Both the position numbers and the translations under genes were made by a program. This document shows, piece after piece, positions 25,940 through 37,508 of a stretch of 64,000 nt of DNA (the stretch's first letter is position 1; every line of letters starts with the position of its first letter). Under the pieces are notes generated by a model. It searched no databases and was not told where the DNA came from. It worked only from the letters and a program-made list of their open reading frames with translations. Origin of the DNA: Amphirosellinia nigrospora (lineage: Eukaryota > Ascomycota > Sordariomycetes > Xylariales > Xylariaceae); the NCBI GenBank assembly GCA_004123355.1, contig SCHM01000001.1, positions 5,324,001 through 5,388,000 on the forward strand, written 5' to 3'.

Positions 25940-28212
25940 GGTTGGGAGTTTGATTTATTACCCTATCGTTCTGCGTGTTACATTTAAAATAATCAAGCAG
26001 TTCTTGATATTAGATACTGGTGTTGTGATTTGGTGATTGAGATCAGACGGTCTAGCCCGATATCGAAATCCATGATGTCAGTGTCTCAGCCACAATCTAG
26101 CCAATTTCAACTCTCTCTGAAATTATTTTTTTGACAATATTTATAGTAATATATCCTACCTAGCTTTCTTGTCGCTTATGATACCTCCGGTCTTCGCGCT
26201 CCGCAGATGGTATTGCATTCGCTGAAAACTTAGAATTTTCATCGTAAAATAAAGAATTAAAGAACTATTACGCATCAACGTCGTTACGAGATGCATTTTT
26301 CATCAAGAGGAGCGATATTAATTCAGCATGTTTGGCTAACCCAGCCCATAAATTGACAGGTCGTCCGCATGCTAGAGTCCGCAGCTGCGGCTTGGGTTCC
26401 AAGCCCGAGAGCGCAGACATCATTCGTAACTAAGCATTCTCTCATGTGGCGATGGTGCACCTGCTGGAAGTAGTTGGGGCGCCATAAGCATATTTGTATC
26501 GACCACTGTTGTTTGGCCAATTTGTGAGCACCGTAAGCTATGCATGTGTCTCACGCTTCGATTTAGCATGGGACTGGAATAAACCGGCATCATGGCAAAC
26601 TCAAGTGTCCCAAGACACAAGCACATAGACAAAGAGACTCCTGTATATAGTCAGATACCCTTCACGAGACTAGTTCTAGAGCCTCGCGCAACAAAAAATG
26701 TCTACTACCTACCGTATACTGGTCTATGACACTATCCACTATTATTATTGTCATTGAAGGCTCGCTGCCTCGATAGACTCAACCGATATAATACTCATAT
26801 TGACAATATGCTAAGACCATTATTAAGACGGAGTATGCGGTATATAGAGCGAGTATAGGGGTTGAGTGCCTTGGGACGTAGGATAGTAGATGAGGTATTT
26901 AGTCAACAGTACATATGGACAACGCGTGCCGCTTAACTCATTATTTCATATAATTTGAAGAATTACCCCAAATAATATTTATAGGGGCAGATCGTAAATG
27001 CCTGACTCCACGCAACGTGCTTTTGTTAATTCCACGTGAGCTTTTATGTAGCGTAGATGTATAATCGATGTCACGATGTGAGTAGTCACGGTGAAGCCTA
27101 TAGACAAAGGACGTACGTGTATATAGATGGAGACTAGTCATCAGGAGAGATAGATCCCTCGCGCAATAACAAGAGTCTTACCTACCCCCTACCAGAGGTC
27201 CTGACAGTCGAGGCTACTTTATATGAAAAATACATACTGATGAAATCCTCCAAGACAGGTTTAAACGCTATGTATAAGTAAAGTAGTTAACACCTTAATC
27301 GTCACAATAAGAGTACTCAATATAAAATCAAATAAACATTAGAGGTAGTGGTCATTAGAGTATTCATAGCGATTTTAAACCGTAAGTGTCACGAAGCCAC
27401 AAGTAATGGGATCGTCTATATATAGCCAAGTTGTCCACGAAGATGTTTTTAAAAACCTTCGCGCAACAAGTATAAATAACCTACCCTATATATAGCAAAA
27501 TCTTTGACAGCAGGCAAGTAAAAGCCAACCACAGCTTCAATATAAGGCGATGAAAAGCTTAAAGCGTAATAGAATCGTGTCGCCAAAGGCTCGATACTAC
27601 AGGATAAACCTTCATACTGTGCTATCATCTCCCTTTAGCCAGACCTATTACAGAAAATAGCTTCTGTTTAAGGCCATGAAAATGACCAAATTTGTCACAC
27701 AGATCCTAGTCAGTGCGCAATACAGTGCCACACAGGGTCTTATACGGAGCTCGCAAGATACTACCTTACGAGGCTGAGGCAGTCGTACGAAGTTATCGTG
27801 AGTCTCAGAAGCAGATACCGAGCTAAACTCGAACCCGAAACACTCGCCTCACCAGCTACAGAGGTCTTACCTTTCGGTCCCGTAAAGAAGGGGAAGGAAA
27901 GGAAAGGAAGGAGAATTCTGAGCATAAAAAGGGCTCGAATTCCCCTCGAAGGAAAAGGGAACCTAGATCTATATGGCCCCTTTGGCACCATAGTCGTTTA
28001 TTACTCAAATTGAACCTATTCCAAGCCCTCAACCAGAGCCCTTGTGACAAAATTACAATAGTTGTTCTATGGAGTCAAGGGGGCTATGAATATCTATTCC
28101 CTCATCTCTCAGAGGAAATATAGTCTACATAACCACAGGCTTCGTCTCTTATTTCCTATTTCTCTCTGTCTCGGAGTAAGGAGTACGGAACGCTGAATTG
28201 GCACCCGGACAC
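25940..28212. other. Gene-free AT-rich region
   Basis: 2.3 kb without a convincing coding frame on either strand. Apart from the repeat described separately (26641-27515), a purine-rich stretch (GGGGAAGGAAAGGAAAGG) near 27890 is the only noticeable feature. Confidence 0.6.
26641..27515. repeat. Three degenerate copies of one repeat unit
   Basis: Copies at about 26641-26740, 27117-27215 and 27416-27515 share, in order, TATATAG, about 45 nt, TCGCGCAA(C/T)AA, then ACCTACC. The first two also share CATAGACAAAG/TATAGACAAAG just upstream of TATATAG. Spacing of about 476 and 299 nt. The divergence and high TA content fit old repeat-induced mutation, an inference. Confidence 0.6.
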
Positions 28213-29478
28213 TCATATAGAGTCCGAGGCCTTTGCATGTATAGCTACAGGTAGTACTGCCTGTACAGATACGTGTGACATGCTATCATCCTCCATAGTG
28301 TCTACATCATCAGCGTTAGAGCCAATCTCGTCCTCCTTCACCACAGTCACCAGCGTGGGTGCCCCTGAGGAAATGGTGGCCTCTTCTAGGTTCTTGCCGG
28401 CAAACGTCTGGTATTCGCCGTCTTCCTTCAACATGTCAAAAATGGCCGCTTCTTCGATGCGATCTAGTTCTGCTCGTTGCACAGCTATCCTCTTCAGAGT
28501 CTCCCTAAGCTTCGAGTTCAAGACACGTTTGTTGCGGTCTAACTCTTCTATCGACTGCTGGACATTCCGTCGAAGCTCCGTCAACGACTTTAGACGCGCC
28601 GTGTCTCCTAGGAGCGTGGCGAGGCTCTCTGCGTTGAGCAGGAACTGCTCTAACCCTTTTGCACTGATGCAGATGCGGTGAACGGCAGTATGCCGGATGT
28701 CCGCCACGGACCGGAATAACCGGCAAGCGGCTTTCTAACATCATCCACTTTCTCGGAGAACTCGTTCTGGCGCTGGAGGAACTCTGTAGACCACAGGTTG
28801 AGCTCGGCGGCTTCAGAACAATCCCACTTATACTTTTTCAAAATGTCCGGCATCTCACGTTGTGCGAAATCAAAGCATGCGTCTTCCAATATGCTCTGCA
28901 CATTAGTGAGAATGCGATGCTGAGTCCTCAGTGGTAAATAGACCGGGAATAGTGAAGGAACAACACGTGTGCTTTTGGGGGTGGGCAGTTTGAGAGTTTG
29001 GTAGGTCTCAACTAAGCAAATGATTAATTACTGTATGAGCAAATTATCGGAGAAGCCTGGATTATGGCCTACCGCTTTCTGTCTCGACTATATCAGTACG
29101 AGGGATCAGAATGTCCACGCCCTCTGGGTAGCCGTGCACGGCTCCTTTGATGGCGTTCGCCTCATTTATGGCAGCCTCGGCCTCCGACGCCTCCCTCTCG
29201 GCGGTCTGGGCGGGCGAGACATCGAATACCTCTGGAAAACGGATCTTTGCTTTGAGCGTAGACTCGAATACCTCTTCGGTAAGGAGAGACCGTGCCATCT
29301 GACATATGATGTCTATGTTGTGCCCGTTGATGAGATCTGACACATCTGAGTCGGCCTGGTACTGTGTGATGAGCTTGCGGACCGCGGCCAACCGGCGCAC
29401 CTCGGCGTTCTTCCCCTTGAATACATTCTTCAGCGCCAAATAGACTACTCTCTCGTCGGGTGGATTCTTGTCCTTCAT
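28213..29478 (-). CDS. Hypothetical coiled-coil protein
   Basis: Unrecognised product of about 400 residues. Exon 1 runs from the ATG at 29478 (MKDKNPPDERVVYLALKNVF) to 29073; intron 29012-29072 (GTAGGC donor, GCTTAG acceptor); exon 2 continues VETYQTLKLPTPKSTRVVPS to the stop at 28213. The middle is helical (LWSTEFLQRQNEFSEKVDDV) and a long heptad-rich stretch follows (LRRNVQQSIEELDRNKRVLN), so a coiled coil is likely. One T seems to be missing near 28720, where PLAGY shifts to PLAGLFRSVADIRH. The C-terminus is acidic. I recall similar hypothetical proteins in Sordariomycetes but cannot name a family. It diverges from the DHCR24-like gene. Confidence 0.6.
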
Positions 29479-30337
29479 AGTCTGATGAGTTTTCTTCTGA
29501 GGGGGCGCAGGTGGATGAAACGACTATAAGGTACTTAGATATTAATTATTATAATTAAGCAAAAGCAGATGAGAAACGAGAACTCGTTGAGATGGATTTC
29601 CTCTTATAACTTATTATAGGGGAGCTGTAGTACTTCCACCTCCAATCTGACACTCATATGCAGTCAAACCGTCAACCCTCACGGGTGCTACGTAGCTGAC
29701 GCCCTGTGGCGCTTTGATGTACCATCAGGATTTCCCTGATCTGCTTGGGTAGGTACCGAATGATAATCTACCACTTGTCTCCATTAATATCAGCCCACGA
29801 CAGGCGCTGCTGTTCATAAGGTAGCCCGTAGCTAAGAATACTAAATGCAATGTAAATGAAAGTCATGATGACAATCTAATCCTTCGATTTTGGTTTGTTT
29901 CTCGCGTGGAGAGTCATAAGCCTCGATGTGTAGGCACTAATCCAACTATGTAACATATGAAAGCGCAATATATATCCACTACACAACTCAAGTGCACGGG
30001 TTCTGACATCGTGTCGCGGTTACACATATAATAGCTGTAGACAGGCCAAGCGCCCCAGATGATTTGAAAGAGGCTCAGTCTTCTCATTTTAGAATCTCAA
30101 GACTTCACCTGTGGATAGTATGAAATACCTACTACGGCAGGTATCGTCAATTCATTGAGGCTGTGCTGTGTCGTGCTGCACTGAAACAGTTTGGTCGGCA
30201 AGTCCTACAGGGATCATATAAAGTAATTACGTTGACCCACTGGCCGAATCCTCTGTAGCAAGTCTTACATCTGATCATGATGAAAATGGACAACAAAATA
30301 CAACATTGGCCGCCGCTAGAGTTATAGAGAGGGAACC
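29479..30337. other. Divergent intergenic region
   Basis: Promoter side of the coiled-coil gene (minus) and the FAD oxidoreductase gene (plus); AT-rich, no gene seen. Confidence 0.6.
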
Positions 30338-31846
30338 ATGGAGGCACACAACCAGGCCGTGTTGGCCGTGTCGAAGCGACTGCAGGAGTTCTATACGCGC
30401 CGGGAGGCCTTCCGCGTCTACCACGGCTCCACCAACAGTACGCGCGCCATTCATAAAGATGGCGACAAGATCATCGATACCAGTCGATTAGATCATGTGC
30501 TCGCGGTGGACAAGGTCACGAAGACGGCCCTGGTCGAGCCGAATGTGCCCATGGACAAGCTCGTCACGGCGGCCCTCGACAACGGCCTGGTGCCGCTCGT
30601 CGTCATGGAGTTCCCGGGTATCACCGTCGGCGGCGGTTTTCAGCGGTTCCGCCGGCGAGAGCAGCTCCGGCCGGCACGGGCCCTTTGACTCGACGGTCAA
30701 TTCGATAGAGATCGTCGTCCCCAACGGAGACATCCGCCGTGCCTCCAAGACGGAAGACCCCGATCTCTTCTGGGGCGCCGCCTCGGCCTTTGGCACCGTC
30801 GGCATTGTCACGCTCTTGGAAGTCCAGCTTCAAGACGCCACGCAGTTCGTAGAATTGACGCACTACCCGGTTCGCAGCTTCTCCGAGGCGTCGCGGAAGC
30901 TGCAGCAACTAGTGGCAGAGTCCGTCGAGTTCGTGGACGGAATCGTGTTCTCCCAGAGTAACATCGTCATCTGCGCCGGCAATTTAATCAACACTGTTCC
31001 GTCGGGAGCTAAACCTAGACATTATCTCGGCCGCAGCGATCCATGGTTCTACCTCGATGTCCAGAAAAGGGTTATGAAGTCATCTTCACCGGTCGTCGAC
31101 TACGTGCCCTTGGTAGACTACCTCTTTCGATGGGACCGTGGCGGGTTCTGGGTAGCTCGGTACGCCTACCGCTACTTTCTGACCCCCTTCAATCGCATTA
31201 CAAGATACGCTCTTGACACATTTATGCACGCGCGTGTGATGTACCACGCCTTGCACAAGTCCGGCCTCTCTGATACCTACATCATCCAAGACGTGGGAGT
31301 CCCTTTCAACGCCGTCGAGGCGTTTTACGAATGGCTGGATGAGGCATTACACATATATCCGCTTTGGCTTTGTCCGATTCGGGTTCGCCGTTATTCGCCC
31401 GACGCGGCTTATGGCTTACACGCCGATTTTGCTGATGCCAAAACCCCGAGGTCATGCTCAATTTCGGGGTTTGGGGTCCCGGCCCCGCTGACTACGACTC
31501 GCTGGTCCTCCTCAACCGCCGAATAGAGCACAAGGTACACGAGCTCGGCGGCAACAAGACGCTCTACGCACAGGCCTATTACACCGAAGATGAGTTTTGG
31601 AGGAGCTACAACAAGCCCGCGTATGACGCTGTTCGCACAAAGTACCATGCGGACCACCTGCCCAGTGTCTATGATAAGGTGAGGGTGGACGAGGCTGCGA
31701 AGAAGAAGGCAAAGGAACAAACGAGGATGCCATCTTTCCTGCGCGAAACACGACCCTTTCAAGGCCTCTATGGCGTATACAAGGCCTGGCGTGGGGGTGA
31801 TTACCTGCTCCAAAAAAAGGCATCGGGATCCAAGCAAGTCTCATAA
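30338..31846 (+). CDS. FAD-linked oxidoreductase, Delta(24)-sterol reductase (DHCR24/DIMINUTO) type
   Basis: Member of the PCMH-type FAD-binding oxidoreductases resembling animal DHCR24 and plant DWF1, which reduce sterol side chains on the ER. Seen: REAFRVYHGSTNSTR near the start, DTSRLDHVLAVDKVTKTALV and PLVVMEFPGITVGGGF (FAD-binding core), HGPFDSTVNSIEIVVPNGDI, LFWGAASAFGTVGIVTLLEV, and the C-terminal LNFGVWGPGP and NKTLYAQAYYTEDEFW blocks. About 502 residues, no intron seen. One extra T in TTTT 30637-30640 and one missing G near 31449 break the frame. The true substrate is unknown: fungal ergosterol synthesis uses ERG4 for side-chain reduction, so the role here may differ. Converges with the LVIVD gene, 213 bp apart. 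Confidence 0.82.
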
Positions 31847-32059
31847 TTCGCCGTCAATAACTAACATATCACAGCATGGTATTTTGTTTGCTTCATTTTT
31901 TAATGTCACTTGTACTATCAGTAGAGAAGAGATGTAGCTTTAATATGGCTTTCGCTTCTATCTATTAGCTACTTGACATATACCCGATTATCGTAAATAT
32001 TTTCGTAAGCGGCATAAATTCATCGTTCATTATGACCCGGTCTGAGTGATAGATGGCCT

Positions 32060-33548
32060 CTACGATCGCTTGACGACGTAGACACCACGCTCAATGGTAT
32101 TGATGATGATGTACCCGCTCTTAAAGTATGGGTAGTGGCTCCAGGTGCCGACGAATTCGATAATGCCACCGCCGGACTCTTCATCATCCTCGGGGTAGAT
32201 ATCGAAGTGGGCTACCTCCTTGACGCTCTTGCCCGTGGGTCCTGGGGGATCGAGGAGATGTCGAGAATGTGGAGACCGCCGCCGTAGTTGCTCTGGTAAG
32301 CGTAATCTCCGTTGATGAACTGGTTGTGGTCGATACCCTTGACCTTGGCGCTGTAGTAACCGGTCTGCTTGGGCTCCTCGAGCGAAGAAATATCCCAGAT
32401 ATATGTGATGGGGTACCCGGCGGCACCAGGTCCGACCTTGTCGTACTCGTCGTATTCGTCGTCGAGCACGAGGTACTGTTGCCATTCGGTATCGAGCACC
32501 CAACCCTGGTGAGTGTAGGCTGCACCCTCGTAGGAGATACGGGAGATGATGGTGGCGCTGGCCTTGTCCGTCACGTTGTAGATGGTCAAGGTGTCCTCGT
32601 TGTAGCCATAGCAGACGTCGGTGCCCACATACTTGGTATCGGGACCACGATATACCACACACTGCGCGTCGTGGACGTAGCCGTCAGCGGAAGCACAGCC
32701 GGGAGACTTCAGGTTCGTCATATCGGTCAGGTCAATGAAGATGAGACCCGACTTGCACTTGTCGGTTCGCGGCTGAGAGCCGGAAGCGACGGCGTAGTTC
32801 TTCTCCTCGTTCACCTGCACGGTGTGGGAGCGACCGGTGGGAAGGCCGGCGAAGTGATAGGCATCGGCATCCGTGAATGTGACGGGCTTGGCGGGGTCGA
32901 TCGTGAGCAGCTTCTGCATGTCGAAGAACTGCACACCGTGGTTGGTGGCCTCGCTGCCGATGACCATGTAACTCTTGTAACCCTTCATCTCACGCCACAG
33001 CGAAGGCGCCGCCTTGCTGTACTGTGGCAGACGGCCAAGGTAGAGGATCTTGCCTTCTCCGGTGATCTCGAGGAACGCGGCGCCATCGGACTGACCAATG
33101 GCCATGAACTCGCGTCCGTCGGGGCTGGTCCATCCCCATGAGCCAGCACCCTCGCCAGTCGGGCTACCCAGGTCGGCGTGCGATTGGAAGTCATAGAGGT
33201 CGACGCCACTGCAGTTGAATGTGTACAGAGGGTTGCCAGCCTCGAGTTCAGCAAGTCCATCGACGCAGGGAACAACGGGGACGTCGGCGGCCATGCTCGT
33301 GTACTGCGAGGAGTCGAAGATTCCTTGTTCTCTTCGGCTTGCCCAGAATGCCTATACGAAGTGTTAGCATTATGGCCCTCATCTAGCGAAGTTCAGTAGG
33401 TCCTTACCTCCTTGTGATCCATGATCTCCATGTGTCGGAGACCACTCTGGTAGACGGTCCTGCTCAGCTCTTCATCGACAGGCATCTCCTTGGCCAGCGC
33501 CAAGCTGGCGAAAGCCGCAATAGCGGCAGCATTGACAACGCTCTTCAT
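32060..33548 (-). CDS. Secreted LVIVD-repeat / choice-of-anchor-B family protein
   Basis: Starts at 33546-33548 with a signal peptide (MKSVVNAAAIAAFASLALAK). Intron 33352-33407 (GTAAGG donor, GCTAAC branch). The mature part repeats a beta-propeller-like unit: DLYDFQSHADLGS, DGAAFLEITGEGKILYLGRL, HTVQVNEEKNYAVASGS, FIDLTDMTNLKSPGC, LTIYNVTDKASATIISRISY, TYIWDISSLEEPKQTGYY, LHILDISSI, ending YPYFKSGYIIINTIERGVYV. This is the pattern of the LVIVD or choice-of-anchor-B proteins, often labelled regulatory P domain-containing in fungi. About 477 residues. One C appears missing (GGG 32237-32239 on the plus strand). Probably extracellular or wall-associated; substrate unknown. Confidence 0.82.
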
Positions 33549-34008
33549 CTTGCTGGGAGATCAACCAGTGCTGGACTTGCTGATTTTTCGCGGCTCCTGC
33601 AAACCCACGCCTTGGAATCTCCAGAGGAGGCGTATGAGCTTTTATATCCGCTTGTAGGCCCCATCTCCAAGACTCTCCAATTAGTTTTCCACCACACAAT
33701 CCTCCGTTCCTCACCCAGCATGAGACATAAAGAGGGTCCGCCGTACCTACACTCACATTCCAATATCGTAACGAGCGGTCTCTATGGGCAACCCTAGACT
33801 GCAATGCGTAGGTACTCGACTCTTGGCTTCAACACGATCCCGCCCTATAAACTGCAGTGTATTGGAATCTTGGCGTCCATGGTTGGGAACAACATCGCAA
33901 ACTAATATCGAGGTCCTATCTCTCTTACACCAAAGCGGTAGGTCAATATCGCGACAAGCTTTGTAAACTACGATATAATATGATAACCGGCAATTGATCT
34001 GCGTCGTG

Positions 34009-34052
34009 CTCTTGGCCTGCTCTTGGCCTGACCTTGGCTTGATCTTGGCGGC
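34009..34052. repeat. Short tandem repeat, CTTGGCCTG units
   Basis: Four imperfect units of about 11 bp (GCTCTTGGCCT, GCTCTTGGCCT, GACCTTGGCTT, GATCTTGGC) upstream of the LVIVD gene. Confidence 0.7.
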
Positions 34053-36120
34053 CACTGCGCCCCTTTATTCGCTGCGTCCCGATTCGTAGAATACGGTTGA
34101 GATACTCGCTATAGCTGTGTTTTCAATCCAGATTATAAACTAACCATCTGAGCGCATGACGAGCTGCCCAATTGGTCGCATATTCCGGGGCGATAGAGCA
34201 GGTGCACTCGTATCTCCACGAGCCACTGGTTCGAAAATTGCCGGCGCTACTCTAGGTGCCAGTGCCAAGATTGCCATAGTGTACGGCAAGCGGTTATCAA
34301 CACTGTCAGTGTGGACGTTTAAAGAAGGCGAGACAGGTAGTGGCCGTGTCTGGCCGTGAGAGGATCACACGATGTACACTAAATAGGCACAGCCAAGCGC
34401 TTACACAGTGTACTTTTCTAGGTGCCGTGGACAAACCTCATGCTATACGGCAGTAGAGCCTCCGTGATACAATGTGATAGGGCTGAAAATCATCGACGCC
34501 GCCAAACCGTAGCTGAACAAGCGAACATACAAGTGCCGAGAAAAGAGGCATAGGCATGCAGCGCACATCCCACTCATTTGCTGTGGGCAGATGGCTAGCG
34601 CAGCAGAAGATAACGGAGATGGACATGTCTTGCAGAAGCGCGCTCATGCGGTTCGAGTAGAGCGGTTCGGGAAGTTCGCCCATAACGGAAACTCGGTTGC
34701 CCATCGCTTGGCATTGTGTTGTCCTGAGATGGCGACATAATTGTTCAATATTACCCCAGCGTCTTCCAGAAGCGCCAGGACGCCAGGACGCCCGCCTCGT
34801 AGATACGGTCGATGCGACGTCTGGGAGTCACAATGCTACGTCGAAATGCCTACCTAGACTACCCAAGTGACCCTCTCCCCTCGGGCTAAGCCCTTGGCAG
34901 AGCGTGGGGCTTTGGGCGACATCAATAGTCGAAGCCGGTCTTCCGCCTAAGCGATCACTATAGACATAGATTAAAGCAACACGAGATCAAATTATGTGAT
35001 GTGCGTCACACAAATTATATGAGGGAAGGGGTTAGGTCGGAAAGGTCTTGGTGGTCAAGAGATATCGTGTATATATCAATAGCCGACGTCTCATTGTGCG
35101 GTGTGTCAGCTATCTTCATAGTTTAATATTGATTGTTTGCGGGAGTCAACAAACATTTGATAAGGGGGGGAATCAAGTTGCAGAATTCGGTGTATAATTA
35201 ATGCTCATCGAACAATTGCGCAAATCAAAACCAAGCTCAGTATGCATCTCAATATTATCGACAATTCCCGGTCTTCTCTTATCAGAGTTAGCAGGTAAAC
35301 TTGTACTGTTGCTATCTCAGCTAATTCATTCTTCGTGCTTGGATTGCAATCTGCTTAGCTGGGGTGGTTCGATTGCTGTTGCTTCAAAGACGTCTTTATA
35401 ATATCTTGACGGATTTGCTTTTAGATCATACGGATGTGCCTTTCCTGGAAACATACTATAAACATGCTCCATACTCCTCCCATCTTGGGAATTCAGGATA
35501 GAGGGAGAAATGTGATAATAGCATCGCGAGTAACAACCCCTGAGTGAAATGTGAGCGCCAAAGAGGTTGTTTTCTAACTCACAATTGTTATTGCACGAGA
35601 CTCTATAAATATCCTCGTGGAGGCTATCTGACTATATACAAGAGTGTCTTTGTCTAATTGCATGTGCCTTGTGACGTTGATTAAATCAACTGAATGACAC
35701 TGCTCGTGTTTGCTACTAGAGACTTATACGCTATGTACAACCAGAGGTTAGGTAGCTCTAAAGTAGGAAATAGTACCTAGTTCGTTATTACCGGCTTTTG
35801 AAAATAATATCATTGGTCGCCAATTGAACTGGTGTATACATCAAATCGATTTCCACATCGCGATTTATACCACTTTAGCAGAATAACCTACATCTCACTT
35901 GACGTTGCAGGTTCGTGTACACAGGGCAAATATAATCCACCAAGAACAAAATTTTCCCATAGCCAAGAGAGAAGAAAAAAGACCGTTTCCCCAAGGGCTC
36001 CAGACATGCAATGTTTTCCCTTTTAAAAAAAGCCAAATGACTAATCGTGCCCCCCTAAACACGAGGATGACAATAGCCATATAGCAAGGTTACCTCTAAA
36101 TTCGCTAACTCTGGAGATCC

Positions 36121-36280
36121 TACAGCCTCGTGGATTTCCGTATACCTGTGTAGCCGAAGTTTATGTGTCTCGGTGATATATCTCAGCTTTCAGTGAATGA
36201 CTAAGACTCACGATATTCGGACGACTCCCTCAGCCTCATGGGGTAGTATTTAGCGAGTTCCGTGCTAGGTTTGTGTGACG
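36121..36280 (+). repeat. Dispersed repeat, copy A
   Basis: Aligns by eye with 62771-62955 in the same orientation. Shared words in order: CCTACAGCCTCG, GTGTAGCC, TGTGTCTCGGT, GTGAAT-ACT, GGGTAGT-TTTAGCGAG, TCCGTGC. Differences are mostly transitions. No coding frame. Probably a relic of a small non-autonomous element. Confidence 0.65.
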
Positions 36281-37274
36281 TATATAGTCTATTGGTCCCC
36301 TCTAAGTCTATTGTTGTACAGTGTCTAAAATGCATTTCTCTATCCGTCCTCTTCTATATTCATTCCAACCATCTTCCCGTAGATATCTGCCAGTCTAGTT
36401 TCCTCCTTTCCTTCCATATATAAGTCCATCGACACAGCCTATAGTACATGGTGATTCGCTAGATTCCTCAGCACCGCTACAAAGATATCGTTAGTAACTA
36501 TAAAAGTCCAGAGAGGGTTTTATCACGCTCTGCCAAACTTACAAGGAGAATTCAGGGTATTTTCGAATCTGATTGATAAACAACCGGCCACCCATTGACG
36601 GCCTTCATGTTAACTAAAATAATATGATTAGAATTGCGGACAGCCTCAGTGACCAAGATGGGGAAACTTACGAAGAACTCGTTGTTGGTGGCGTGGTGCC
36701 GGAGCTGGGGAAGATTCGCTTTTGACAGTCGAGGACCCGGACGCGGAGCTTCCTTGACCTCCTTGACCTTGGCTTCCTTGGCCTTGGGTAGTGCCGCCGC
36801 CATTGAGAGTAACTGACACTGCTGCTAGGATCAAACCATTGTGAGAGAAAATGTATGATTTTGACTGAGTTTTGACTGAAGCTAGAAAGGAGGCTGGAGC
36901 ACCAGTGAATTTGAATCGTTATGAGTTAGACGCGATCGATGATGGTTTCTATGATACAGACATGAACCTTTTGGGTTCGCGGTATCCTTTATATAAATGT
37001 TGATAACCCAAACTTGGGCTTTAGTGACTCTATGGCTATGTAGCTCATGATGACAAAATTAGGTTGTCATGACCATGTGGCTAGGTCTGTGGCAACGATT
37101 CTGAAGCCTAATACTGCTAGGTGAGACGTTTCCTTAAGCGGTACTACGATGTTCTCACGTATAGATCTACACTGACACCACAATACGCCCTCGATAAGAG
37201 ATCCTGATGATGTAATTTCCCATCATTCCTATCAATCCTATACTAAGGCTAGGTGCCATTTAAGTGACTCGTTT

Positions 37275-37508
37275 ATGGAGGCGGGGGGCTCTTACTACTA
37301 CGGCGCAGTCTCCCCTACTCATACGCCACGGCCGGTGAGCTGGAAGGCTGGCGAATCAAGCCTATTTCCGACCTTCCGTACGGAGACGGGCCGATCAGGC
37401 ACGTTTTTCTCGACGTCCACCCCAAGGCTGATTCCGCCAACACCGAGCGAGGTCGACGATCCGGGCGTTGGGCCGATGGCTGAGCACGATGGTACTAAGC
37501 CAGTTTAG
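37275..37508 (+). pseudogene. Orphan coding-like island, possible 3' gene remnant
   Basis: A 234-bp open frame (77 codons) whose third positions are GC-rich, unlike the AT-rich surroundings. Product is Pro/Ser/Thr-rich (RPVSWKAGESSLFPTFRTET; LIPPTPSEVDDPGVG) and ends naturally at TAG 37506-37508. It resembles the cytoplasmic tail of a fungal membrane protein, but nothing upstream supplies the rest. It could be the last exon of a decayed gene or a very small real gene. Confidence 0.35.

Noticed and set aside
27761-28010. Frames on both strands in a purine-rich stretch
   Set aside because: Low-complexity sequence, no homology recognised, no start context.
25940-28212. Possible long terminal repeat element or virus-like fossil
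   Set aside because: No paired long terminal repeats, no primer-binding or coding relics recognised; the three-unit repeat explains the structure seen.
32269-33141. Long plus-strand open frame of 290 codons
   Set aside because: It is the antisense shadow of the LVIVD-repeat gene, whose minus-strand reading has clear repeats and a signal peptide.
34228-34250. GGTTCGAAAAT resembling a tRNA B box
   Set aside because: No acceptor, D or anticodon arm can be folded upstream.
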